The translations under genes were made by a program, and so were the position numbers. A DNA stretch of 64,000 bases from Ignavibacteriales bacterium (lineage in GTDB: Bacteria > Bacteroidota > Ignavibacteria > Ignavibacteriales > SURF-24), in NCBI GenBank assembly GCA_026390815.1, contig JAPLFH010000047.1, positions 22,668-86,667 of the forward strand, given 5' to 3'. This document shows, piece by piece, positions 27,734-37,585 of this stretch. How positions within the stretch are numbered: the stretch's first letter is position 1; each line of letters begins with the position of its first letter. The notes under the pieces are model-generated. The model ran no database searches, was not told the origin of the DNA, and saw only the letters and a program-made list of their open reading frames with translations.

Positions 27734-30201
27734 TACTTTACTACAATATTATAAATCTTATTCTTTACAAAGATTTCTTTAACAACTGTTTTTCCATCTG
27801 TGTGGCGTTTAACTGATTCTTCATTAAAGGCAATTTCCTTAACGAACGATTGCTCACTGTTATTCGGTACTTCAAGCGTCGCCCGTAGTTTTCCATTAAT
27901 CTGGACTGCAATAGTAACTTTATCTTCAACCAATGCTGCTTCATCAGGTTGAAAACTTTTTGGTGCTTCAAAGATTGATTTGTCATTTCCAATTAATTTC
28001 CAGCATTCTTCGCCAAGATGCGGCGCAATTGGTGCAAGCATTGCAGCAAATCTTTCCAATGTGTACGCCTGTAAAGATGGATTGCATTTTTCAAGATTCT
28101 TTAGCAGCTCGTTCATTAATTCCATTAAAGAAGCAACTGCTGTGTTAAATCTGAAGTTATCAATCTCTTCATCAAACTTGCGGATGGTTTGATTTATTTT
28201 TCTGTAGACGAGTTTTTCATCTTCATTCAAAGCAGCAATTTCAAATTTTTCTAAGACAAAATTATTCTTTATTATTCCTTCAAACTTAGTAAATAAATCA
28301 AAGGAGCGTTGAACAAAACGATCAATACCAACAATGCCATGATCGTTCCAATCGCCGCCAAGATCGTATGGACCCATAAACATCATATAAAGACGAAAAA
28401 CATCAGCTCCATATTTCTCAATAAATATATCAGGGTTAACAACATTACCTTTCGATTTTGACATCTTTGCGCCTTGATTTGTAATTGTGCCCTGGTGTAT
28501 CAAGGTGGAAAATGGCTCATTGCTGTTCGTCATTCCAATGTCGCGGAGAAATTTGTGGATGAATCTGGCATAAAGCAAGTGCATGGTTGCATGTTCTGCA
28601 CCGCCAACATACATATCAACCGGAATCCATTGGTTACCTAAATCCACGTCGAACATCTTTTCTTTGAAGTTTGGATTTAAGTAACGGAAATAGTACCAGG
28701 AAGAATCGACAAATGTATCCATCGTATCCGGATCTCTATGCGCTTCACCACCGCACTTTGGACATTTTACATCCATAAAACTTTTATTCGTAGTTAAAGG
28801 CGATTGTCCTTCTCGCTTAAATTCAACCTGGTATGGAAGTTCAACAGGTAATTCGTTTTCACTTACCGGAACTTCACCACACTTTTCACAATGGATAATC
28901 GGAATAGGTGTTCCCCAATAACGCTGACGCGAAATTAGCCAATCGCGTAAACGATAATTTACTTTCCGCTTTCCTAAATTATTTTGTTCAAGATAATCGG
29001 AAATTTTTTCAATTCCATCATCAGAGTTTAATCCGTTAAAACTTCCTGAGTTTATCATTGCACCTGCTTCAACAAAAGCTTCAGTTAATTCTTCTTCGGG
29101 ATTTTTACCTTTTTCTAAAATTACTTTTCGTATTGGCAAATTAAATTTTTTGGCAAATTCAAAATCACGTTCATCGTGTGCAGGAACAGCCATAACGCAG
29201 CCGGTACCGTAAGTAGCAAGTGCATAATCTGCAATCCAGATCGGCACACTTTCGCCATTAACAGGATTAATAGCGTTTACACCTATTGGCACTCCGGTTT
29301 TTTCTTTTACAGTTGATGTTCTTTCTATTTCTGTTAAAGATTTAATCGATTCTTTGTATTCATCAACTAATTTTTTATTTGCTGGGGCAGTAAGTTTATC
29401 TACAAGTGGATGTTCCGGTGCAAGTACAACATAAGTTACACCGTAGAGAGTGTCCGGTCTGGTTGTAAAAACAGTAATCTCATCATCAAAACCATCAATC
29501 TTAAATTTAACATTTGTTCCAACGCTTCTACCAATCCAGTTCTTCTGCATTAATTTGGTTTTCTCGGGCCAATCAATTTTATCTAAATCCCGTAAAAGCT
29601 CATCTGCATAATCTGTTATTTTAAAGAACCACTGGGTAAGATTTTTTTGAATAACTAAAGTTCCGCATCGTTCGCAGGTACCATTTGCAAGTACCTGTTC
29701 GTTAGCCAAAACAGTTTGGCAGGAAGGACACCAATTTACCGGTGCTTTTTTTCTGTAAGCTAATCCTTTTTTATACATCTGAAGAAATAGCCACTGGTTC
29801 CATTTGTAATATTCAGGTAGGCAGGTCATCAATTCAGCATCCCAATCATACATACAACCCATATGTTTTAGTTGAACGTGGATGTCTTCAATATTTTTCA
29901 TTGTACTATCGTAAGGATGAACGCCGGTTTTTATTGCATAGTTTTCTGCCGGCAAACCGAAAGCATCATAACCCATAGGTTCAAATACGTTATAACCTTT
30001 TAATTTTTTAAAACGTGCCCAGGAATCCGTTGGACCGTAATTATACCAATGTCCAATGTGAAGCTTTGCTCCTGAAGGATATATGAACATTACAAGGCAG
30101 TAAAGTTTTTTCTCTAACTTAGTCAGATCAGTTTTGTGAACATTATTGTAAGTCCAGTAAGCTTGCCATTTCTTTTCAATTTCGTGGTGAGGATAACGCA
30201 T
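27733..30201 (-). CDS. leuS: Leucyl-tRNA synthetase
   Basis: From the ATG at 30201 (MRYPHHEIEKKWQAYW) the product is 822 residues, the normal bacterial LeuRS length. The frame extends upstream to another ATG at 30327, but those 42 residues do not look like family sequence. Class I motifs are HIGH (PSGAKLHIGHWYNYGP) and KMSKS (GAKMSKSKGNVV). Two zinc-knuckle-like clusters are visible (CPSCQTV/CERCGTL and CEKCGEV/CPKCGGE). The CP1 editing domain is present, with the TRPDTLYGVTY motif and its essential aspartate in VPAHDERDFEFA. It charges tRNA-Leu and hydrolyses mischarged products. Confidence 0.96.
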   Translation of the reverse strand: MRYPHHEIEKKWQAYWTYNNVHKTDLTKLEKKLYCLVMFIYPSGAKLHIGHWYNYGPTDSWARFKKLKGYNVFEPMGYDAFGLPAENYAIKTGVHPYDSTMKNIEDIHVQLKHMGCMYDWDAELMTCLPEYYKWNQWLFLQMYKKGLAYRKKAPVNWCPSCQTVLANEQVLANGTCERCGTLVIQKNLTQWFFKITDYADELLRDLDKIDWPEKTKLMQKNWIGRSVGTNVKFKIDGFDDEITVFTTRPDTLYGVTYVVLAPEHPLVDKLTAPANKKLVDEYKESIKSLTEIERTSTVKEKTGVPIGVNAINPVNGESVPIWIADYALATYGTGCVMAVPAHDERDFEFAKKFNLPIRKVILEKGKNPEEELTEAFVEAGAMINSGSFNGLNSDDGIEKISDYLEQNNLGKRKVNYRLRDWLISRQRYWGTPIPIIHCEKCGEVPVSENELPVELPYQVEFKREGQSPLTTNKSFMDVKCPKCGGEAHRDPDTMDTFVDSSWYYFRYLNPNFKEKMFDVDLGNQWIPVDMYVGGAEHATMHLLYARFIHKFLRDIGMTNSNEPFSTLIHQGTITNQGAKMSKSKGNVVNPDIFIEKYGADVFRLYMMFMGPYDLGGDWNDHGIVGIDRFVQRSFDLFTKFEGIIKNNFVLEKFEIAALNEDEKLVYRKINQTIRKFDEEIDNFRFNTAVASLMELMNELLKNLEKCNPSLQAYTLERFAAMLAPIAPHLGEECWKLIGNDKSIFEAPKSFQPDEAALVEDKVTIAVQINGKLRATLEVPNNSEQSFVKEIAFNEESVKRHTDGKTVVKEIFVKNKIYNIVVK

Positions 30202-30505
30202 AAATTTACAATCATTTTGTGAAAAATTAGGTTTAAACTTATCGAAAAAGGATTGGTTTATCAAGCCAGGATCGGTTTTAGCAGTTACCCGGCAAAATTT
30301 CCGAATTGAAAATTGAGAAATGTACAAAACTATTTTATTGGATTGCCATAATCTCTTTTTCTTAAGAGTGAATTACAGCAACTTTCCTTCAATCAATTTC
30401 TTTCATTTACCCTTATCTTAAAATAAAGTGTTGATGAGCTTTATTTTCTTACACAATTACTCTATTTTTACACAAAACTTTCTATCACAAACTGTTTGAT
30501 ATAAA

Positions 30506-31780
30506 ATGAATTTATTGGAATTAGGCTCATTTCACTATAAAGAAAAAAAACTTTACTGTGAACAAAAATCAGTTGAAGAAATTGCTGAAACTGTTGGAAC
30601 TCCGGTTTTTATTTACAGCAAGAATTATCTGGTTAACCAATACAAAGAATTTGATAAAGCATTTGTAGGGATTAATCATAACATTTTCTTTGCGATAAAA
30701 TCAAATTTTAATCTCAATGTTATTAAAATACTTCTCGATCAAGGTTCTGGAGTTGATGTTAATTCTGGCGGCGAATTATACAGAGCATTAAAAGCTGGTG
30801 CAACTCCAAATAAGATTTTATTCTCGGGTGTTGGAAAAACTGCTGAAGAAATTAAGATGGCATTGCAACACGGGGTTAAATTAATTAAAGCTGAATCATT
30901 AAGTGAAACGAATTTGATTGACAAGATTGCCGGTGAGATGAAAAAAACCGCTCCAGTTGCTATCCGGATAAATCCCAATGTTGATGCAAAGACTCATCCT
31001 TATATCTCTACAGGATTGGCAGAAAATAAATTCGGGATCGATTCATCAAAAGCAGAAGAAATATTTCTTGAATGTTCAAAACTCAAAAACATTCGCCTTT
31101 GCGGAATTGATATGCACATTGGTTCACAGATTACATCCATCGAACCATTTGTAGAAGCAATTGAAAAGATGGCGGAACTTTTTAAGAAATTGAAATTGTC
31201 CGGAATTCCATTACAGCATTTTGATATTGGTGGTGGAATGGGCGTTATGTATAAGGAAGAAAATTTCTTTTCACTTTTTAAGCTAAGCGAAAGAGTTAAA
31301 GAAATCCTGCTTCAACTTGATTGCGAAATACTATTTGAACCAGGACGTTTTTTAACGGCAAATGCTGGAATTCTTGTGGCTGAAATTCAGTATATAAAAC
31401 AAAACAGAAATAAAATTTTCTTTATAGTTGATGCTGCGATGACCGAATTATTAAGACCAACTTTGTACGGCGCATATCATCATATTCAACCTGTTAAGAT
31501 AAACGACAGAAAAGATATTATCGTGGATGTGGTCGGACCAGTCTGTGAGAGCGGCGATTTTTTGGCAAAGGATAGAACAATAACCGAATGCATCGAAGGA
31601 GAGAAACTTGCCGTGCTGTCTGCCGGGGCTTATGGGATGGTTATGTCGTCAAATTATAATGCACGAAGGAGACCACCAGAAGTAATTGTAGATGGTGACA
31701 GATTTTTTATTTCCAGAAGCAGAGAATCTTTTGAACATTTGCTTTGGGATGAAAAAATTATTGATGAGCTTCATACATAA
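30506..31780 (+). CDS. lysA: Diaminopimelate decarboxylase
   Basis: The 424-residue fold-type III PLP enzyme has the cofactor lysine in IFFAIKSNFN near residue 59, the phosphate-binding loop DIGGGMGV near 245, EPGRFLTANAG near 275, and the catalytic CESGDFLAKDR segment near 345. It decarboxylates meso-diaminopimelate to L-lysine as the last step of lysine synthesis. It is divergent from leuS across an AT-rich gap of about 300 bp in which I see no other feature. The S66 carboxypeptidase follows 79 bp downstream on the same strand. Confidence 0.95.
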   Translation: MNLLELGSFHYKEKKLYCEQKSVEEIAETVGTPVFIYSKNYLVNQYKEFDKAFVGINHNIFFAIKSNFNLNVIKILLDQGSGVDVNSGGELYRALKAGATPNKILFSGVGKTAEEIKMALQHGVKLIKAESLSETNLIDKIAGEMKKTAPVAIRINPNVDAKTHPYISTGLAENKFGIDSSKAEEIFLECSKLKNIRLCGIDMHIGSQITSIEPFVEAIEKMAELFKKLKLSGIPLQHFDIGGGMGVMYKEENFFSLFKLSERVKEILLQLDCEILFEPGRFLTANAGILVAEIQYIKQNRNKIFFIVDAAMTELLRPTLYGAYHHIQPVKINDRKDIIVDVVGPVCESGDFLAKDRTITECIEGEKLAVLSAGAYGMVMSSNYNARRRPPEVIVDGDRFFISRSRESFEHLLWDEKIIDELHT

Positions 31781-31859
31781 TTTAATTTTATAATAGAAAT
31801 GGAATATTGGAATAATGTAATAGGTTTTCCTGATCATTCAATAATTGAAATTTACCATT

Positions 31860-32912
31860 ATGCATCGTAGAAAATTTTTAACGGCAGTTTCAATTGCCTC
31901 AACATTTCCTTTTTTGTACAAAGAAGCATTTGCAAATTCATTTGTTAATCCAAACGAAAATATCATCAAACCCCCAAAATTAAAATTTGGTGATACTGTT
32001 GGACTAATAGCACCGGGAAGCAATATAACAGAGGATGAGTTAAATGAATCTGTTAAGAATCTGGAAGCACTTGGATTCAAAGTCGTTTATCGGAATGATA
32101 TTTTAGCAAAGCACGGCTACCTTGCCGGCACTGATGAGAGGAGAGCATCTGAAATAAATGAAATGTTCAATCGTAAGGATGTAAGCGGAATTATTTGTGC
32201 ACGCGGAGGATATGGCTGTGCAAGAATTCTTCATCTAATTGATTATCAAACGATCAAACAGAATCCGAAAATAATTATTGGTTATAGTGATATAACCGCT
32301 TTGTTGTATGCGATTTTTCAGAAAACAGGTTTGGTAACTTTTCATGGACCTGTAGGAATTTCCACCTTCAACAATTTTTCCAAACAAAATTTTGCTGATG
32401 TGTTATTAAATCCTTCTTCAGAATTAATTCTTTGGAATGCCAAAGATGAAAATGAGAATAACATTAGCAGAAAATCTGCAGTAATAAGGAGCGGAAAAGC
32501 CACTGGTAAAATGGTTGGTGGTAATTTATCTATCGTAGTATCAATGATCGGAACTGAGTATGATATCGATACTTCTGGTAAAATAATTTTTCTTGAGGAA
32601 GTAGGGGAAGAACCATACCGGGTAGATAGGATGCTAACACAAATGATTCAAGCAGGAAAATTTTCTAAAGCTGCGGGAATAGCTCTTGGTGTATTTGAAA
32701 AGTGCGAACCAAAAGAAAAAAATGCGGAATTTAATTCTTCTTTTTCATTAACGGAAGTTTTGTTTGATAGACTCTTTAATCTTGGAATTCCAGTTCTTTA
32801 CGGAATGTCTTTTGGACACATAACTAATAAATTTACATTACCATTAGGAGTTACTGCCCAACTAAATGTTGATGATCAGACTCTTACGTTGCTTGAAACA
32901 GCAGTTCATTAG
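31860..32912 (+). CDS. Peptidase S66 family LD-carboxypeptidase with Tat-like signal
   Basis: The ATG at 31860 is chosen (a TTG at 31845 only adds five residues). The N-terminus MHRRKFLTAVSIASTFPFLY has a twin-arginine motif and hydrophobic core, so Tat export is likely. The mature part shows LD-carboxypeptidase landmarks: GDTVGLIAPGSN, the ICARGGYGCARIL loop, the nucleophile region IIGYSDITALL, the catalytic glutamate region FLEEVGEEPYRVDRML, and the last histidine in GMSFGHITNKFTLPLGV. All members of the Ser-Glu-His triad appear present. It trims the terminal D-Ala from tetrapeptides during murein recycling or remodelling; a periplasmic place is inferred from the signal. Confidence 0.9.
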   Translation: MHRRKFLTAVSIASTFPFLYKEAFANSFVNPNENIIKPPKLKFGDTVGLIAPGSNITEDELNESVKNLEALGFKVVYRNDILAKHGYLAGTDERRASEINEMFNRKDVSGIICARGGYGCARILHLIDYQTIKQNPKIIIGYSDITALLYAIFQKTGLVTFHGPVGISTFNNFSKQNFADVLLNPSSELILWNAKDENENNISRKSAVIRSGKATGKMVGGNLSIVVSMIGTEYDIDTSGKIIFLEEVGEEPYRVDRMLTQMIQAGKFSKAAGIALGVFEKCEPKEKNAEFNSSFSLTEVLFDRLFNLGIPVLYGMSFGHITNKFTLPLGVTAQLNVDDQTLTLLETAVH

Positions 32913-32967
32913 AAAGTTAGCAATTGGAAAACTGCAATCCGTAATTAAAAGTCTTGTTTGCCAAAAA

Positions 32968-32975
32968 TAAATTTG
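32968..32975 (+). promoter_or_regulatory. Candidate -7 promoter element (TAAATTTG)
   Basis: The octamer matches TAnnTTTG and lies 48 bp before the lipoprotein ATG at 33024. A correctly spaced -33 TTTG is not evident. Confidence 0.3.
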
Positions 32976-33023
32976 TTAAACTTCTTTTAGTTTTTAAGTA
33001 AAATTTAAATTAGCGGGGAAGTT

Positions 33024-33569
33024 ATGAAAATTTTATCGGTCTTCTCTTTGTTTGTTTTATTCGCGACTTTATCCGGTTGTTTAATCGGGCACAAAATAGT
33101 TTACATTGTAGATGTGAACAAATCTGGTCCAGGCACAGCTACTGTCTGGTATAATAATATCCGATCTGATGCCACTAATGACCAGGAATTTGAGGAAGAT
33201 AAGAATAATCTTTTCGATTATATGCTAAAGAGTGATAAATTTATAAAAGATATGAAAGCAGAAGGCAAGACTATCACATCCAGAGAATTGATTATGGAAA
33301 AAGAACAGTTGAATGGAAAAGCTGTTTACTATTTTACTAAACTTAGCGATGTGGAAAATTTATCCTATGAAGAAGGATTTTACTATTTAACACTTGCTCT
33401 TGATGACAGCGTTGTTGCAACAAATGGAGAAGTTATTAAATCGGCTAAATACAAAAGAATTCTTTGGGATGAGTCAATTAATCCATTGAAGTTTGAAATC
33501 CTGATTGAACCAACAGAAGGAACAAAGACAAAATCATTAGCTGAGTTTTATTCTAAAGGAAATGATTAA
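33024..33569 (+). CDS. Hypothetical lipoprotein (181 aa)
   Basis: A GGGGAAG ribosome site precedes the ATG. The signal peptide MKILSVFSLFVLFATLSGC has a clear lipobox (LSGC). The mature protein is acidic and helical (NDQEFEEDKNNLFDYMLKSD) with a later beta-rich part (GFYYLTLALDDSVVATNGEV). I do not recognise a family. It stands between the LD-carboxypeptidase and priA with gaps over 100 bp on both sides, so it is probably its own transcription unit. Envelope location is inferred from the lipobox; function unknown. Confidence 0.75.
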   Translation: MKILSVFSLFVLFATLSGCLIGHKIVYIVDVNKSGPGTATVWYNNIRSDATNDQEFEEDKNNLFDYMLKSDKFIKDMKAEGKTITSRELIMEKEQLNGKAVYYFTKLSDVENLSYEEGFYYLTLALDDSVVATNGEVIKSAKYKRILWDESINPLKFEILIEPTEGTKTKSLAEFYSKGND

Positions 33570-33705
33570 TTGTTTCTTCGAACTGTTTAGGTCGAAGTAA
33601 AAGGCAAGGTTTTCCAATATACTTCTCTCATTAAAATTTAAGAGCGATGATAAAAAATTATTTTTCTACTTATTTCATTCCCGGATAACCGGACTTTTTT
33701 TTAAA

Positions 33706-36171
33706 ATGTACGCAGAAATTGTTTTCCCTCTTCCATTTAGAAATACATTCACGTATTCCATTCCTGATGACCTGATTGATCTTGCAAAGGTTGGTGTTCG
33801 GGCAGTTGCGCCATTTGGCAAACGGATTCTAACCGGATTTATAATCAATCTTTCTCCAACTACTGATGTTAAAGAAATTATTAAACCGATTCAGGATATT
33901 CTTGATACAACTGAAATCTTTACAAAGGATTCACTTAAATTCTACGAATGGGTATCAGATTATTATCTGAGCTCATTGGGCGAAGCTTTAAGAAATGCGG
34001 TTCCGTATGGAATAGAAGTAGAGACAAAGAAAAAAATTGTTGGCGATAAAATTATTTGCCAGGAATTACTTCTGTTGGAAAAAAATCAAAAATCAATAAA
34101 AGCAAAAATACTTTCTGTACTTGCAGAAAGGGAAGTTGTTAATTTAGATTATCTGCAAAAAGTGATTAAGAAAAAAAATATTTATTCCGCTTTACGGGAA
34201 TTAGAAAAGCAAGGAACACTTACAATCCTTAGTGAATTGGCTAAAGCTAAAGTTGGAATTAAGAAAGTTAAATATGTAAAACTTGCAAAAACTTTAGATG
34301 AAGTTTATGAATTCATCCCCGAAATCGAAGGGCGCTCACCTAAGCAAGTTGTCGTTCTTCTCGAATTGATTTCAAAAAAAAGTGAGGCGATTGCATTAAG
34401 TGAACTTCTGAAAAAAACTAAAGCTTCACAATCTTCTGTTGATAGCCTTGTTCAGAAAGAATTAGTTGAAGTTTTTGACAAAGAAATCGATAGGAAATTT
34501 GAAGAAACTTATTCGGAAGATTTTAAGAATTTCAATCTGACAACCCAGCAGCAAAAAATAATTGATGAAGTTACTGTTAATATAAATCCAAGTACGTTTG
34601 CCCCTTACTTACTACACGGCATAACCGGCAGTGGTAAAACCCAGGTTTATATCGAACTTGCAAAAAAAACTTTGGCATTAGGAAAAAATGTTTTGATCCT
34701 TGTTCCGGAAATATCTCTTACGCCACAAATTACATCCCGGCTTTATAACAGTTTTGGAAATCAAATCGCAGTTGTTCACAGCCGCATGTCTTATGGTGAA
34801 AGATATGACACCTGGAGAAAAATAATTTCTGGTGAATACAAAATTGTTGTTGGCGCTCGCTCAGCATTATTTGCCCCATTGGAAAATATTGGTCTTATTG
34901 TAGTGGATGAAGAGCACGACTCAAGTTACAAGCAATATGATCTTGTACCAAAATACCAGGCACGGGATGCTGCTGTTGTAAGGGCAAAAATTTCTAATTG
35001 CCCAATCGTTCTGGGTTCTGCTACACCGTCAGTAGAAAGTATGTACAACGTAAGAACTGGGAAATATAAAATTCTTGAGTTAAAGGAACGGGTAGATGAT
35101 GCAAATCTGCCGGTAATAAAATTAGTTAATGTTCTTATCGAGAAGAAAAAGAAACGGATGGAGAATATTTTTTCCAAACTTTTGCTTGATGAAATTGCAT
35201 TGCGATTGAAAAAGAAAGAAGGAGTAATCATTCTTCAAAACAGAAGGGGATTTGCAACCAATGTGTATTGCGAGGATTGCGGTGAGATTGAAACCTGCAA
35301 AGATTGTTCAGTTCCTATGGTTTTTCACATAAACAAAAATACATTGCAATGCCACTATTGCGGCTTTATAAAACCAGTACCTAACGCTTGTACAAATTGC
35401 GGTTCGTTAAGTATAAGATATTTTGGAATTGGAACTCAGCGCGTAGAAGATGAATTAGATTTCTATTTTCCAGATGCGCGGATAGAAAGAATCGATTCTG
35501 ATTCAATTTCAAAAAAAGGAGAGCTTGGATTGATACTGAACCGATTCCGCAAAGGTGAAATTGATATTCTTGTGGGAACGCAAATGGTTTCTAAGGGACT
35601 TGATTTTTCGAACGTAACTTTGGTTGGTGTAATTTCTGCCGAAACAAGTTTATGGATGCCTGATTTTCGGGCAGATGAAAGAACTTTTCAACTGCTTACT
35701 CAAGTTGCAGGAAGATCCGGTAGAAGTAAAACAGCAGGTGAAGTCTTAATCCAAACGCAAAATGAAAAACATTTTGTTCTTCAAAAAGTTTTAGCTAATG
35801 ATTATGAAGGATTCTATCAAAAAGAAATTTTGTTAAGAGAGCAAATGGGTTATCCACCATTTACAAGAATTTGCTTAATTGAATCTAAAGATGAAAATGA
35901 AGACAATGCAAAAGGTGCCATAAATGATTTCTATAATCATCTCCTTCAATATAAAAAAGGATTACGAATAACCTCACCATTACCAGCAATAATTGCAAAG
36001 CTGAAGAAGAATTATCGCTTTCATATTTTGATTAAGAGTGATAGAAAAATAGATCCCGGTGGAGCTTATCTTCGGAATGCTGTTCTAAATTCTTTTATTC
36101 AGTATAAACAAAAATCCCGTTACAGAAATGTAAAGTTGTATTTTGATATTGATCCGCAAAGTATTGTTTGA
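33706..36171 (+). CDS. priA: Primosomal replication restart helicase PriA
   Basis: The 821-residue protein contains an N-terminal 3'-binding domain (MYAEIVFPLPFRNTFTYSIP), a winged-helix part, and a superfamily 2 helicase core with Walker A GITGSGKTQVY near residue 305 and the DEEH box VVDEEHDSSYKQYD near 402. A paired zinc-binding region near 521-566 carries four CxxC pairs (CEDC, CKDC, CHYC, CTNC). Motif V/VI segments (GTQMVSKGLDF, TQVAGRSGR) follow. It reloads the replisome at stalled forks. Standalone gene with about 400 bp of non-coding sequence after it. Confidence 0.96.
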   Translation: MYAEIVFPLPFRNTFTYSIPDDLIDLAKVGVRAVAPFGKRILTGFIINLSPTTDVKEIIKPIQDILDTTEIFTKDSLKFYEWVSDYYLSSLGEALRNAVPYGIEVETKKKIVGDKIICQELLLLEKNQKSIKAKILSVLAEREVVNLDYLQKVIKKKNIYSALRELEKQGTLTILSELAKAKVGIKKVKYVKLAKTLDEVYEFIPEIEGRSPKQVVVLLELISKKSEAIALSELLKKTKASQSSVDSLVQKELVEVFDKEIDRKFEETYSEDFKNFNLTTQQQKIIDEVTVNINPSTFAPYLLHGITGSGKTQVYIELAKKTLALGKNVLILVPEISLTPQITSRLYNSFGNQIAVVHSRMSYGERYDTWRKIISGEYKIVVGARSALFAPLENIGLIVVDEEHDSSYKQYDLVPKYQARDAAVVRAKISNCPIVLGSATPSVESMYNVRTGKYKILELKERVDDANLPVIKLVNVLIEKKKKRMENIFSKLLLDEIALRLKKKEGVIILQNRRGFATNVYCEDCGEIETCKDCSVPMVFHINKNTLQCHYCGFIKPVPNACTNCGSLSIRYFGIGTQRVEDELDFYFPDARIERIDSDSISKKGELGLILNRFRKGEIDILVGTQMVSKGLDFSNVTLVGVISAETSLWMPDFRADERTFQLLTQVAGRSGRSKTAGEVLIQTQNEKHFVLQKVLANDYEGFYQKEILLREQMGYPPFTRICLIESKDENEDNAKGAINDFYNHLLQYKKGLRITSPLPAIIAKLKKNYRFHILIKSDRKIDPGGAYLRNAVLNSFIQYKQKSRYRNVKLYFDIDPQSIV

Positions 36172-36330
36172 AAAACCAAATAATAATTTCCAATTTCCAA
36201 TTTCCAAATCCCAATTCCCAAATAAATTTTAAACAAGTAATACTAATATCCAAGCAACCTCTTTAAGGAGTTTGATGTTTGAAAATTGTTATTTGTTTGT
36301 TATTTGGAATTTGGTGCTTAAAAACTTGAT
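36172..36330. repeat. Extragenic CCAATTTCCAA-type repeat with inverted partner
   Basis: The left part has tandem words (CCAATTTCCAATTTCCAAAT, then CCCAATTCCCAAATAAA) and the right part (36285-36325) a roughly complementary TTATTTGTTTGTTATTTGGA followed by ATTTGG. The two could form a long imperfect stem. Similar word repeats recur elsewhere in the window. No coding potential seen. Confidence 0.55.
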
Positions 36331-36572
36331 CTAAACTTATTTCAACAACATTCGATTATATATTTAAATTAGAAAGGCTACAAAATTGTACCAATAGCTT
36401 TCCTACTGAAAGTGTAAATTGAGCAGCCATTCAATTAAATTTCAAAATATTATTTCTTCTAAAGGTTGTTTCGTTTAGTATAACGATTCTAAGAGGGGAA
36501 GAACTATATATTTTTAACTCCACAATCTGATTGAAATTAGTGCGACTCTCTAAAAGAGAGTCGCATTTTTTA
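36331..36572 (+). ncRNA. Possible small RNA ending in a strong terminator
   Basis: This stretch between priA and the convergent Yip1-like gene has no ORF, yet ends in a near-perfect plus-strand terminator. It is 370 bp past the priA stop, which is far for a priA terminator, so a separate plus-strand transcript is possible. No known RNA family is recognised and no promoter was identified. Confidence 0.25.
36541..36572 (+). terminator. Strong intrinsic terminator
   Basis: The stem TGCGACTCTC/GAGAGTCGCA (36541-36550 with 36556-36565) has ten perfect pairs around a TAAAA loop and is followed by TTTTTTAA on the plus strand. On the minus strand an A-run precedes and only a weak T-run follows, so plus-strand use is preferred, though it also sits 5-36 bp past the stop of the convergent gene. 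Confidence 0.8.
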
Positions 36573-36576
36573 ATAT

Positions 36577-37404
36577 TTACATGTTTAGAAAACTTAAAAA
36601 CGGTACTGCTTTAGCAATAAAGAAAGTAATCAATCCCCAAACTATCCAAATTGAGTAAACAGTAATCAAACTCTTTTTTACATCTTGCGAATTAAACATC
36701 TTTGCAATACCAACACCAGTAACATATAATGCCCAAATTGTTAATGGATCAACTTTTCCTAAAAGAAATCCAGTGTATGTTGATTTGTCCATTCCCATTA
36801 TTGAAGCAATGCTTAATCCAACAACTAATTTGTTCATAAGAAATGAAATTATAGTTGTGATAATAATTGTAATTATACTTATATAATAAGGTAAAGCGTT
36901 TGCTACCATTGCCGAAGCATATGCACCTTCTCCTTTTAAGACAGACTTACCAACCAGCAAATAGATAAGTGAAACAATAAAGAAAACAATGAACAAAATA
37001 ACAATTGTAGAAACAGCTTGAATTGCCATCATCGCTGCACCCGTGCCACCTTCCATTCGATTCCTTACATTCTCCATTTGTTCATCAGCTTGTTCTTGGG
37101 TCATTTGCCCTTTAGCTACAGCATCATCAAAACTTTTTTCAACTGTTTTAATCTGCTTATCCATAGCTTCTTGTTTGATGGCAGGATTGCTCATCATAAA
37201 AAAGTTGGCAAGGATTGCAATAACTACCATTAACATTACTGGAATAAACCAGTCTTTAGTTCTCGGTGGGAATTTGGCAACCTTTTCAAAAGTTTTTGAC
37301 GGCTCTGTAAAAATGCCAGTCATCTTATCTGTGTGGCTTAATTCCTGTTCTTCCTGCTCATCTGGTGCTGAAGTAGGAATCTCCGGATTGTAATTTTCGT
37401 CCAT
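36577..37404 (-). CDS. Yip1-domain integral membrane protein
   Basis: The ATG at 37404 is chosen because a GGAG ribosome site lies 7-8 nt upstream; the frame also opens at a GTG four codons earlier. The 275-residue product has an acidic, proline-rich cytosolic N-terminus, a DKMTGIFTEPSKTFEKVAKFPPRTKDW segment typical of Yip1-family bacterial proteins, and five hydrophobic helices. A charged, glutamine-rich helical loop lies between the first and second membrane segments (KQIKTVEKSFDDAVAKGQMT onwards). Such proteins have no settled biochemical function. It is divergent from tryptophanase. Confidence 0.8.
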   Translation of the reverse strand: MDENYNPEIPTSAPDEQEEQELSHTDKMTGIFTEPSKTFEKVAKFPPRTKDWFIPVMLMVVIAILANFFMMSNPAIKQEAMDKQIKTVEKSFDDAVAKGQMTQEQADEQMENVRNRMEGGTGAAMMAIQAVSTIVILFIVFFIVSLIYLLVGKSVLKGEGAYASAMVANALPYYISIITIIITTIISFLMNKLVVGLSIASIMGMDKSTYTGFLLGKVDPLTIWALYVTGVGIAKMFNSQDVKKSLITVYSIWIVWGLITFFIAKAVPFLSFLNM

Positions 37405-37585
37405 TTTAATCTCCACTTATGTTATTAAAAAGATTTTTTTTATGAAGATGAATTACTCGTGAAGCAAAATAAGAATTTATTTCATCTTTGGGAATTAAAA
37501 TTAATAATATTTTTTTGTCAAATAGACCCAGCTTGCCAATCAAAATGTAAACGAGTAATTTTCTTGTAAACAATTTAGGAAAGAT

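Noticed and set aside
37420..37585. tnaC-like leader peptide before tnaA
   Set aside because: The only short frame (MKMNYS) has no tryptophan codon and no following attenuation structure.
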